A stretch of 11,635 bases of DNA from an uncultured Verrucomicrobiota bacterium (GTDB lineage Bacteria; Verrucomicrobiota; Kiritimatiellia; RFP12; UBA1067): assembly GCA_945613785.1 (NCBI GenBank), contig CALZAJ010000031.1, forward strand, positions 1 to 11,635, given 5' to 3'. The position numbers and the translations under genes are program-made. The first letter of the stretch is position 1, and each line of letters begins with the position of its first letter. The notes below the pieces were generated by a model, which made no database searches, was not told the origin of the DNA, and saw only the letters and a list, made by a program, of their open reading frames with translations. This document shows positions 4,959-11,635 of this stretch, in pieces.

Positions 4959-5880
4959 CCTCTGGGAAGCGTTGCTCTTCCTGGTTGGCGGAATCTGGGT
5001 CGTCAGCTGGAGCGCCGAGCGATTTGTCGACGGGGCCGCCGCCTTGGCAAAACGCTGGGGGCTCTCACCGTTTGTCATCGGCGTTGTCATCGTCGGATTC
5101 GGCACGTCCGCACCGGAGCTGGCCGTATCCCTCTGTTCCTCGGCTAGTGGACACGCGTCGTTGTCGCTCGGCAATGCGTACGGTTCGAACATCTGCAATA
5201 TTGCGTTGGTGCTCGGCATCATGGCACTCGTTCGTCCGATTCGAATCAAACGGACGATCCGCAGTTTTGCCGTACCGGTGTTGGCGGCGGCAGGATTCGT
5301 TACGTGGCTCACACTCCTCTATCTCGATGGCATTCCGCGATGGATGGGCGCGGCGATGCTCCTGTTGTTCGTGAATCTCGTCCGTTGGATGATGGGCGAC
5401 AATAAAAACGCCACCCATTCGGTCCCGATTCTCAAGCCAGTCAGACATCCGTGGTGGGCGGTGACCGCATCGCTGGCTTTGTTGATCGTCGCGTCGCATT
5501 TCGTCGTCTGGGGATCGGTCGTAAGCGCCCGACGGCTGGGCGTGTCCGAACTGGTAATTGGACTGTCCGTTGTGGCCATTGGGACCTCGCTGCCGGAGTT
5601 CGCAACGTCACTGGCAGCGCTGAGGCGGCATCAGACGGACATCGTTCTCGGCAACATCGTCGGGTCAAATCTCTTCAACGCCCTGTCGGTTGTCGGTTTG
5701 AGCTGCCTGATCCGTCCGGTGGAGACGATTCCGCTTGGCGTACTTTTCCGCGATCTCCCGCTTATGACGGTCCTGACCATCACGCTCTGCACGCGCAGAA
5801 TCAGTCGATGCCGTGCCATGCTGTGGCTGCTTGTCTACCTTGCGTATGCCCTGTCTCTCGTCTTGCATCCACTGACATAA
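4942..5880 (+). CDS. yrbG: Calcium/sodium antiporter, CaCA family (YrbG type)
   Basis: A 312-residue inner-membrane exchanger predicted to move Ca2+ against Na+ or H+/K+. It has about ten hydrophobic spans and the two inverted alpha repeats that define the family. Alpha-1 (about residues 47-93) contains GFGTSAPELAVS and GNAYGSNICN; alpha-2 (about 207-253) contains AIGTSLPEFATS and GNIVGSNLFN. The ion-binding glutamates in each repeat (E59 and E219) and the GSN asparagines are present. The central loop is short (MGDNKNATHSVPILKPVRHP), and the length is normal for YrbG-type proteins. The ATG has AAGGAGG five bases upstream. It follows the 35-residue peptide with a 17-base overlap and is flanked by 68-bp repeat copies. 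The transported ion is inferred from the family. Confidence 0.92.
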   Translation: MYPNVNLWEALLFLVGGIWVVSWSAERFVDGAAALAKRWGLSPFVIGVVIVGFGTSAPELAVSLCSSASGHASLSLGNAYGSNICNIALVLGIMALVRPIRIKRTIRSFAVPVLAAAGFVTWLTLLYLDGIPRWMGAAMLLLFVNLVRWMMGDNKNATHSVPILKPVRHPWWAVTASLALLIVASHFVVWGSVVSARRLGVSELVIGLSVVAIGTSLPEFATSLAALRRHQTDIVLGNIVGSNLFNALSVVGLSCLIRPVETIPLGVLFRDLPLMTVLTITLCTRRISRCRAMLWLLVYLAYALSLVLHPLT

Positions 5881-5916
5881 TGCCAGGCTTGAGCAGCTCC
5901 TGCAGGGCGGGCTCGC

Positions 5917-5984
5917 TTTTGGCACAGGAGGTCAGACCTCCTGTGCCAAATTGACGTTGGGATTTTCTGTTTCATTGGGATTTG
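5917..5984 (+). repeat. 68-bp dispersed repeat, copy B
   Basis: Direct copy of 4610-4677 with no gaps in the alignment. It fills the space between the converging exchanger and tag genes and ends two bases before the tag stop codon. The left half is a perfect palindrome (separate entry). Confidence 0.7.
5918..5950. terminator. 33-bp near-perfect palindrome between convergent genes
   Basis: Arms 5918-5933 and 5935-5950 are perfectly complementary over 16 bp around a single central base; the centre reads GAGGTCAGACCTC. A transcript from either direction would form a very stable hairpin. It sits between the exchanger stop (5880) and the tag stop (5987), so a bidirectional terminator or 3'-end stabiliser is plausible. 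There is no U tract on either strand, so it is better described as a palindromic repeat that may also terminate. Confidence 0.5.
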
Positions 5985-5986
5985 GG

Positions 5987-6526
5987 TCAGCTGAGCCAGC
6001 AGCCGGGTTCGTGGCTGTTGAGGACGCCGATCGCCTGAAGGAAGGAATAGATAGTCACCGAGCCGACGAATTTCATGCCGCGGCTCTTGAGGTCTTTTGA
6101 GATCGCGTCGGAGAGCGGCGAACGGACACGGTGGTTTTCGCGGATGATCCGGCCCTTGGAAAAGGACAAGATGTAGGCATCGAAGGAGCCTTCGTCTCTC
6201 TGGATCTGAAGAAAGGACTTTGCATTTTCGATCGTCGCGGCAATCTTGGCGCGATGTCGGATGATGTCGGGATTTGCGAGAAGGGCGTCGATTTGGTCCT
6301 CGTCGAAGCGTGCGACCTTGACCGGGTCGAATCCCTCGAAGGCCTTGCGGAACGCCTTTCGTTTGTTGAGGACGCATTCCCACGAGAGACCCGACTGGAA
6401 GGTTTCGAGAACGAGCAGTTCGAAGAGCTTCCGTTCGTCATGCACCGGCACGCACCACTCCTCGTCATGATAGGCGACGTAGAGCGGATTGTTCAGATTG
6501 CACCAATGGCAGCGGGGACGTTGCAT
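5987..6526 (-). CDS. tag: DNA-3-methyladenine glycosylase I
   Basis: Removes 3-methyladenine from alkylated DNA as the first step of base excision repair. The 179 residues match the family along their full length: RCHWCN at the start, YVAYHDEEW, then LFELLVLETFQSGLSWECVL, KRKAFRKAFEGFDP, IIRHRAKI, RGMKFVGSVTIYSFLQAIG and SHEPGCW at the end. The structural zinc ligands correspond to C6, H20, H172 and C176, and the base-pocket residues to Y19, E41 and W49 (numbering from the ATG at 6526; equivalences recalled from E. coli Tag). One oddity is EWC in place of the usual EWG at residue 25. It lies 60 bases downstream of the DUF493-like gene on the same strand and may share its transcript. No good Shine-Dalgarno is visible. 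Confidence 0.96.
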   Translation of the reverse strand: MQRPRCHWCNLNNPLYVAYHDEEWCVPVHDERKLFELLVLETFQSGLSWECVLNKRKAFRKAFEGFDPVKVARFDEDQIDALLANPDIIRHRAKIAATIENAKSFLQIQRDEGSFDAYILSFSKGRIIRENHRVRSPLSDAISKDLKSRGMKFVGSVTIYSFLQAIGVLNSHEPGCWLS

Positions 6527-6586
6527 GTCAGTCGCAGGGCCAGGCGAGAAACGTCTGATGGGTGGCGAGGGATGACGCGTCGGGGA

Positions 6587-6838
6587 CTAAAGGACCATCT
6601 TGAGTCCGGGGACAGATTTGAGCTGTTCGTCGAAGCGGACCATCTCATCGGCGTCATGGAAGCGCACTGAAAGTGCGAGTGAAGCATATTTGCCGCTACT
6701 GGACGCGCGGGCCTCGGAAATGGGTTCGGTCAGTTCGAAGGCGGCAAACAGACGATTCATCGCGTCGAGGTCCTTGGCCTCCGCGTTCACAATCACACGA
6801 TGATGCGCCACGACCGGGAATTTGATTTCTTCATTCAT
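6587..6838 (-). CDS. DUF493/YbeD-like small protein
   Basis: An 83-residue protein from the ATG at 6838, with a small alpha/beta ferredoxin-like fold of the ACT-like type. The fingerprint is FPVVAHHRVIV near the start, SSSGKYASLALSVRFHDADE in the middle, and a C-terminal LKSVPGLKMVL, which matches the family pattern GKYxSLxxxV...VKMVL. The function of this family is not settled; a regulatory or binding role is usually assumed. An ATG at 6862 would add eight residues, but it lies upstream of a clear -10 box (6848-6853) and the extra residues do not look conserved. Tag follows 60 bases downstream. Confidence 0.82.
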   Translation of the reverse strand: MNEEIKFPVVAHHRVIVNAEAKDLDAMNRLFAAFELTEPISEARASSSGKYASLALSVRFHDADEMVRFDEQLKSVPGLKMVL

Positions 6839-6847
6839 ATGGATGGG

Positions 6848-6856
6848 ATTATACCA
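6848..6856 (-). promoter_or_regulatory. Extended -10 promoter (TGGTATAAT) for the DUF493-like/tag unit
   Basis: The minus strand carries a perfect TATAAT (6848-6853) with the extended TGn motif. No -35 match is seen, which is common for extended -10 promoters. Only nine bases separate it from the ATG at 6838, so the transcript would begin about 3 bases before the start codon: a leaderless message. Confidence 0.55.
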
Positions 6857-6911
6857 CAGCATTCGACGGCTAGGGCTGATTTATGGTGTGGTGTAAAGGA
6901 TCGCCCCTGTG

Positions 6912-7340
6912 TTATTCAGCTGAGAAGTCAACTACTATTCTGAAGAAGACCGAGGGGTCGTCGAACGAAATGGCCTTAAAGTCCGCTTTGTTGGTCGTCA
7001 GTGTCTTAGCGCCGCCTTGAGTATTGAGCGTTTTTTCCCAAAAGATTTCGCCTTCGGAAACGCCGTTTGCAGGGAGCGAATTCATCGCCTTTACGCCGTA
7101 ATAAAGACCGGGCTTGGGATTGGTAATCGTTATCGAGACTCCGCCGTCGCTGTTGATCTTAAACGCGTCGTCGGATGTATCGTCAGCGTTGTCGACGCCG
7201 ATTTGAGGGGTTACAGCATCGCCGTTGAGAACCGAAGTCGCTGAATATGTATTATCATTGTTTTTGACGACTTTGTTCTTGAAATAGGACATGTATGTTT
7301 CTTTGGTAAGTCCTTCCACCTTCGGGATTTCCAGCGAGAA
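6912..7340 (-). CDS. C-terminal domain of the GH89 surface protein, separated by a frameshift
   Basis: Continues the GH89 protein in another frame. From 7340 it reads FSLEIPKVEGLTKETYMSYF, then NDNTYSATSVLNGDAVTPQI, a GVSITITNPKPGLYYGVKAM strand region, and ends SVFFRIVVDFSAE at TAA (6912-6914). A GTG at 7317-7319 could in principle start it, but there is no ribosome binding site and the protein-like sequence extends upstream of that codon. The all-beta pattern ending in FFRIVV resembles C-terminal domains of large exported proteins in this bacterial group, perhaps for anchoring or export. One added T at 7338-7343 would fuse it to the upstream frame. Confidence 0.7.
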   Translation of the reverse strand, partial: FSLEIPKVEGLTKETYMSYFKNKVVKNNDNTYSATSVLNGDAVTPQIGVDNADDTSDDAFKINSDGGVSITITNPKPGLYYGVKAMNSLPANGVSEGEIFWEKTLNTQGGAKTLTTNKADFKAISFDDPSVFFRIVVDFSAE

Positions 7341-10300
7341 TTAACAGCCGCTGCCGATTCTTCGCTCGTCAAAAGAAGTTTGCCCGTACCGCGAAGCTCA
7401 ACTGGGTTTTCAACAGAACCGGCCATGACCGTTTCGCCGTCCTCGATAACGAGAGTCGCCGTACCTCTCAGCGCACCGATTTGAGGCGGATGTGTTTTCG
7501 ACGAGTCATATCCGATCGTTCCCGCGCCGTCAACAGTCAATGAGTCTATCTTTGCCGTGCCTTGTAGAGCATCGTTCCCCCAATAGATAAATTCGAGCTT
7601 CGCGCCTTTGCCAAGTTCAACATAAGAATTTGGCGGTAAATTGAAATTGTCGCCACTACCATCATGACCGACTTGAAGGGTTACGCCATCGTTTACCGTG
7701 AGATAGATGGATTCAGTCGAATCCTTAGACGGATAGATGGCCACATGACTGGTGAATACCACCATGTGAACTGAAGGATTATATTCTATCGTCGCATCCT
7801 TGGCCTCATCCTTGTAAACAGTAACGCCAGGAGCGAAACTCCCCTCTTTCCAGTACACGAGCTTGAACGGACGATCGTTTATAAGACGCCAAGATTTCGG
7901 CATTGGAAGAGATGCGTCGACTATCATCAGTTTGTCGCCGACATGATAAGCCTCAAACGCATCTTCAAGCGTTCTGTAGTTCGTATCGTTCAGGCGGGCT
8001 GCGACTTTCCAGAGTTCCGTTCCGTAGGGCGAATCTTCCTTTACCCATCCTTCAGGCGCCGTAACCGAAGATTTATATGCGCCGATAAGCCAAATCCTAC
8101 CGTTCGGCGTCGTGGCGAGCGCAGCAATCGCCTCATCGAGCGACTCGTATTTCGTGCCGTGAGAATCTTCGCGCGCATCCTCGACATCTGTGACGTTGGC
8201 TACCCAATCGCATTTCACGGATGTATAAAGCGTAAGATTACCCTCGACACTCTCGACAATTTTATAATCCTCATTGGAGCTGGAAACAATGATCTCAACT
8301 TCACCTTCACCTTTCTGAATCTTCATGACTTCAAGCGGCGAGAGACTCTTCTTAATCGTGCCAGACGCATCGTCGCCGGTCACAACAGTTGCATTCTGAT
8401 AAATTGCACCTGTTAATTCCAGTTCGCCCTTGCCGATTTTCTTGATCGTACGCGCACCTGAGTACTGATTGCCGCCGTTGGTTGTGCCGAGCTTAAGCGC
8501 GGCGCCTTCTTCGACATCGAAAACGACGCTCGAACTTAAACCGACCGCGCAATTAAGTTCAGCAACATCGCCGACGCCCTTATAAACCTTAACTGTATGT
8601 TCAGAGCCGTGAATCTCAACTGCGCTGCCTTCGTGGCTTCCATCACCGGTGCCGCGCACGATGCCGCCGGTAAAGAGAGTTAAGACATTATTGAGGGAGA
8701 AAGTCCAACGATGATTGGCGATATTAAGAATACCCTTGACGATTATTTCGCACGTGCCGCCCCAATCGGTTCCGTCGTTTATATCACTTAAGAGCATAAC
8801 CCCTTCCTCGATCGTAAGCTTAATCCCGCCCGTCAAACCGCGGGCCGTCGAATACTTTACATCGTTGATGACGGAAAGCTCTTTCGTCGTCGTCTCCTTC
8901 GCGGCGGTAATCGCCTCATCAAGCGAAGCATAGTTAGCGGCCGTATCGGCAACATGCGCGGCGGCGGGCTTGGCGGTAAGCCCGTAAACGCCATAGCCGT
9001 CGGTCGTCTCCGAAGGAGCGAGATTGACATTATTTCCATTAGAAAGATCGCTTCCAAAAACACCCCTATAAATGTTTTTGCAATCAGCACCCTTCATAGA
9101 AACAACGCCGTTTTCGACTTTCAGCGTAACCGGAAGCCCTTTGAGATAGCCGTCATCGATGCACTGCATCCATACGGTAAGCTCATCGCCGGTTCTTGCA
9201 ATACGGCATCCCCTTACGGGAACATGACGATAAGAAATCACATTGCCTGAACTATCCTTATTCCCCATCCAGCCGCCGGTCATCGTTCCTGTAAATTCCA
9301 TCTTCAACAAGTCGTCGATTGTGAGGTCGCGCCAGCCAAGAGAGACAAACTCTTTAGTCATGAAGCCTTCCGATGTCATCTCGTCGAGTTTGCGCTTCGC
9401 AACACCGTTCGAGCCGATGACGAGCTCCTGCTCCCTGCCGTAGTTTTGGTCGCCTTGAGTTGTGCAGACGTACACGAGCGAACCCGCCGAGATCTCAGGC
9501 ACATCACCTGACTGAGAAATAAACGAGATGTTTCCCCCATCGGCCGCACCGGTCAATGTGGATGCTGAACCTTTAACAATGAGCTTGCCGCCGTTTGCAA
9601 AAGAGAGATTGTTTACGGTCAGATTCTGATCGTCTCCCAAGACAAGCGACGCGGCCCCGTCGACGACCTCCAAATCGGCGAGGCGCGTGATATCGGGGAG
9701 CGACAACGTTTCGCCGCGTTTGAGGCGAACTTTGCCATTCACCGTCAACGCGCCCGTAACCGTGACGGAGCTTGCTTTATACATCCTAAGACCGATGATC
9801 CCGTACTTCGGAACTCCGTTTTCATCATACCCGTCCGGTTGTCCGTTGGCAGGCGTCATAGATTGCGTAAATTCCGTACCGAGAGTGTTTGAGTTGCCGT
9901 TATTCGCCCATTGATATTGGCCGTAAACTTTACCGTCCTCTATCAATAATTTCAGACTTACGACCTTCACATAATCGCCGCTGCTGTTGTGGCGAACCTG
10001 CATCTGAAGCGTAACGCCGTCATCGACACGCTGAACATGATAGCCCGCGCACTCGAGTTTCTCGCCACCCATCCAAGCGCCCGCGAACGTACCGCGATAT
10101 TCCGCATCGGCAAGATCGCCAAGAGTTACATCGCTCCAGCCGAGATCCGTCTTCTCGGAAATATATGCGCCGCTCTCGCCGCCGTATGAATACGCGGCGC
10201 TTCTAAATAAAGTTTCAAGTTCAATATTGCCGACATGAACATCTTCGCCCGCAGCGATCGTCTCGCCGACACCGGAAAGCACGACATCGTTGTTATCGGA

Positions 10301-11635
10301 CCATGAAACGGTATCACCGTTCACATCGACCCAATTAGCGCCTTTCCATAAATTGTCCTGCGCGGCGTCGGCCCATTTTAAAACGGGCGGCTCAAGCGCA
10401 TGAAGGATCGCCTCGGCTATCGCAACAGGATCGCCGTCGACGGGCGTCGCCTCAAGCGTCGCGCTCGGGAAAGTTCTGTTGAGAGTAGAGACGAATGAAG
10501 CATATTCTGTCTGAGTCTTTACGCCATCGGCAATATCGAAGAACGCCTGCCAACGCTCTGCATAATAATGTTTCATCAGCCCCGCGTAGCTGCGGTGAGC
10601 GTATTCGGAAAGCTCGCTCGTTCCGTTCGCACCTAAGGTCCACGTGGTTATCATACGGCGATAGGCCGCGACGCCCGTATCGGGAGCCTTAGTTTGAACG
10701 CGGGCCTCCTTTTTGTCGAGCCGCCATTCATCGGAGCAGGCGAGAATCTGATCGGCAAGATTCATAAACTTCATAAAATCAGCGCGCAGCTTAGAGGAAG
10801 TGGCGCACTGCGGCAATATCTCACGCGCCTTATCGGCGAGAATCTGCTGAAAAATTTCAACAAAATCATACCGGAAGGTTTCAAGATCGAGAAGCTCAGG
10901 CTTCGCCTTGGCCGAAGCGAGATAAAGCCGCGCCGCCTCGATGAGCACTTGACGTGGATAGGGCGTACCTGTCGTCGGACCCCACGTTGAAACGCATGTC
11001 ACATTATACGAGGGATTTGCGCAGAAAACGCTTTCGATCGCACCCTGCTGATTCCTCGCGCAGTCCCACACGCTCGTCGAGCAGATATGATGGGCGAGAG
11101 CGAGATTGTCGTCCGTATAGCCGTAACGGCGAAGGCGATAATCCTCAAGCCATTTCGGGAGGTCGCCGTCTGAAATATTCTGGGAAGCGCTGTCGGGCTT
11201 GGTAAAAGCGTCGGCGAAGATATCGTAGCTCGACGGATTTGTCTCAAGCCCCTCAGACAACAGGCCGTATCCCTTAAAGCTGTCTGCAGCGCCAGTTCCC
11301 GAGCCGGGAATATTGCCGAGATTTCTAAAGCGCCTGAATGCTCCGTGCATACCGGTATTGCCGCCGAAGTTCATAACTTCAACCCAGACCCAGGGAAGAT
11401 ATTCTCCCGTCGTATTGTTTACATACGAGGCGCTCGAAGTTCCGGTATTGTCCATCCCCTGATCAAGCGCCTGAATCAGAGTGTATTTCGGATCTAAACC
11501 GTTGCGTAGATTTTGAACGGGCGAGCCCTGCCAGCTTTGAAGAATCCATATGACGCCGGGGAAGGCGGCCTGCTGATAACTTTGGGCGTTGACGGCGCAA
11601 AGACGCTGATCTTCGGCGGACATGGTAGAGGGAGG
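7211..11635 (-). CDS. GH89 alpha-N-acetylglucosaminidase-like multidomain protein (5' partial, 3' frameshifted)
   Basis: Predicted exported glycosidase acting on terminal alpha-GlcNAc. The frame is open through the right window edge, where PPSTMSAEDQRL aligns with family sequence before the ATG at 11623, so that ATG is probably internal and the N-terminal catalytic part lies outside. Numbering from 11623: residues 1-415 match the C-terminal half of GH89 (VIWILQSWQGS, LPWVWVEVMNFGGNTGMHG, YGLLSEGLETNPSSYDIF, DYRLRRYG, FRYDFVEIFQQILADKA, RRMITTWTLG, YAGLMKHYYAERWQAFF). Residues 416-490 are a Trp/Asn-rich beta linker like autotransporter passenger repeats; 494-885 hold two GW modules; 890-1250 hold three SLDEAI-type units; 1290-1428 are further beta strands. 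From residue 1429 the frame is wrong: the real continuation is the frame ending at 6912. The usual LDLFAE-like nucleophile motif is not evident (see findings). Confidence 0.88.
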   Translation of the reverse strand, partial: PPSTMSAEDQRLCAVNAQSYQQAAFPGVIWILQSWQGSPVQNLRNGLDPKYTLIQALDQGMDNTGTSSASYVNNTTGEYLPWVWVEVMNFGGNTGMHGAFRRFRNLGNIPGSGTGAADSFKGYGLLSEGLETNPSSYDIFADAFTKPDSASQNISDGDLPKWLEDYRLRRYGYTDDNLALAHHICSTSVWDCARNQQGAIESVFCANPSYNVTCVSTWGPTTGTPYPRQVLIEAARLYLASAKAKPELLDLETFRYDFVEIFQQILADKAREILPQCATSSKLRADFMKFMNLADQILACSDEWRLDKKEARVQTKAPDTGVAAYRRMITTWTLGANGTSELSEYAHRSYAGLMKHYYAERWQAFFDIADGVKTQTEYASFVSTLNRTFPSATLEATPVDGDPVAIAEAILHALEPPVLKWADAAQDNLWKGANWVDVNGDTVSWSDNNDVVLSGVGETIAAGEDVHVGNIELETLFRSAAYSYGGESGAYISEKTDLGWSDVTLGDLADAEYRGTFAGAWMGGEKLECAGYHVQRVDDGVTLQMQVRHNSSGDYVKVVSLKLLIEDGKVYGQYQWANNGNSNTLGTEFTQSMTPANGQPDGYDENGVPKYGIIGLRMYKASSVTVTGALTVNGKVRLKRGETLSLPDITRLADLEVVDGAASLVLGDDQNLTVNNLSFANGGKLIVKGSASTLTGAADGGNISFISQSGDVPEISAGSLVYVCTTQGDQNYGREQELVIGSNGVAKRKLDEMTSEGFMTKEFVSLGWRDLTIDDLLKMEFTGTMTGGWMGNKDSSGNVISYRHVPVRGCRIARTGDELTVWMQCIDDGYLKGLPVTLKVENGVVSMKGADCKNIYRGVFGSDLSNGNNVNLAPSETTDGYGVYGLTAKPAAAHVADTAANYASLDEAITAAKETTTKELSVINDVKYSTARGLTGGIKLTIEEGVMLLSDINDGTDWGGTCEIIVKGILNIANHRWTFSLNNVLTLFTGGIVRGTGDGSHEGSAVEIHGSEHTVKVYKGVGDVAELNCAVGLSSSVVFDVEEGAALKLGTTNGGNQYSGARTIKKIGKGELELTGAIYQNATVVTGDDASGTIKKSLSPLEVMKIQKGEGEVEIIVSSSNEDYKIVESVEGNLTLYTSVKCDWVANVTDVEDAREDSHGTKYESLDEAIAALATTPNGRIWLIGAYKSSVTAPEGWVKEDSPYGTELWKVAARLNDTNYRTLEDAFEAYHVGDKLMIVDASLPMPKSWRLINDRPFKLVYWKEGSFAPGVTVYKDEAKDATIEYNPSVHMVVFTSHVAIYPSKDSTESIYLTVNDGVTLQVGHDGSGDNFNLPPNSYVELGKGAKLEFIYWGNDALQGTAKIDSLTVDGAGTIGYDSSKTHPPQIGALRGTATLVIEDGETVMAGSVENPVELRGTGKLLLTSEESAAAVNSRWKSRRWKDLPKKHTCPISRTKSSKTMIIHIQRLRFSTAML
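7338..7343 (-). other. Single-base frameshift site in the GH89 gene
   Basis: The upstream frame reads ...ESAAAVN and then basic, low-quality residues; the downstream frame is protein-like directly after this point. The minus strand has GTTAATTCTCG; GTTAATTTCTCG would give AAVNFSLEIPKVEG in one frame. No slippery heptamer is present, so programmed frameshifting is unlikely. The cause is either a real T deletion or a sequence error. Confidence 0.7.
7913..8932 (-). repeat. Three SLDEAI-type protein repeat units in the GH89 protein
   Basis: YASLDEAITAAKETTTKELS (starting at residue 898), YESLDEAIAALATTPNGRIW (1159) and YRTLEDAFEAYHVGDKLMIV (1216) share the pattern Y-x-[ST]-L-[DE]-[DE]-A, a short helix and then a beta strand. 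Spacing is uneven (about 260 and 57 residues), so these are markers of related beta-rich modules, not strict tandem repeats. Similar units are common in large exported proteins and probably act as a stalk or binding surface. Confidence 0.6.
9263..10144 (-). repeat. Duplicated GW-D-T module in the GH89 protein
   Basis: LGWSDVTLGDLADAEYRGTF followed by AGAWMG (residues 494-519) and LGWRDLTIDDLLKMEFTGTM followed by TGGWMG (762-787) are clearly related. After each come a C-x-R/V-x-D/T-G-x-x-L-x-x-x-M-Q segment, a VSLKLLIEDGKV/LPVTLKVENGVV strand pair, and a DGYDENGVPKYGIIGL/DGYGVYGL closing segment. I read them as two copies of one beta-sandwich-like module, possibly carbohydrate-binding, separated by a beta-strand spacer. 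The function is inferred only. Confidence 0.65.

Noticed and set aside
4700..5374. 224-residue rightward ORF overlapping the exchanger start
   Set aside because: Composition is rich in Ser, Arg and Cys with no family features, and its second half is an out-of-frame shadow of the exchanger gene.
5835..6670. Several long ORFs on both strands over tag (for example 6131-6670 rightward)
   Set aside because: They are shadows of the tag gene, whose frame carries all family motifs and zinc ligands.
7319..7343. Programmed ribosomal frameshift in the GH89 gene
   Set aside because: No slippery heptamer, no downstream stem and no stimulatory ribosome site; a simple one-base indel explains the data.

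Overview
The window is 11.6 kb of moderately GC-rich bacterial DNA with nine recognisable or plausible genes, one decayed fragment, a compact regulatory/RNA candidate and several dispersed palindromic repeats. No tRNA, rRNA, CRISPR array or transposase is visible. The gene mix (an Aquifex-type single-chain aconitase, a sugar-binding-domain/AraC regulator of the XylR type, and a GH89 glycosidase fused to long beta-rich repeat modules) suggests a gut or host-associated member of the PVC group such as Kiritimatiellota, Lentisphaerota or Verrucomicrobiota. That assignment is inference from family distribution, not from a marker gene.

Layout. 2-1564 (+) is the 3' part of an aconitase gene. It converges on 1618-2811 (-), an XylR-like regulator. 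Divergent from the regulator is a tight rightward cluster: a 66-residue winged-helix protein (2894-3094), an HNH nuclease (3109-3837) and a third reading frame that overlaps the HNH stop as ATGA but ends after 37 codons inside a repeat. From 3948 to 4850 there is no intact gene. This stretch holds a tandem 11-bp repeat plus -10 box, a possible short RNA ending in a strong terminator, a frameshifted protein remnant, and copies of palindromic repeats. Next come a 35-residue membrane peptide (4851-4958) and, overlapping it, a YrbG-type cation/calcium exchanger (4942-5880), bracketed by two direct copies of a 68-bp repeat. The right half is leftward: tag (3-methyladenine glycosylase I), a DUF493/YbeD-like protein, and a very large GH89 surface-type protein that runs off the right edge and is interrupted by a one-base frameshift near its C-terminus.

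How the parts relate. The metabolic, repair and transport genes look like ordinary chromosomal genes. The winged-helix/HNH/truncated-ORF cluster with its repeat-rich downstream region is the accessory part and may be the remnant of a defence-type or mobile unit. The GH89 protein is probably a secreted or surface glycan-degrading enzyme acting on terminal alpha-linked GlcNAc, as in mucin or heparan-type glycans. The usual nucleophile motif of the family is not obvious in it, and its reading frame is broken.

Two coding regions (near 4329 and 7340) look as if they each lost a single T from a short T run. Sequencing or assembly error is therefore a real alternative to pseudogene formation.
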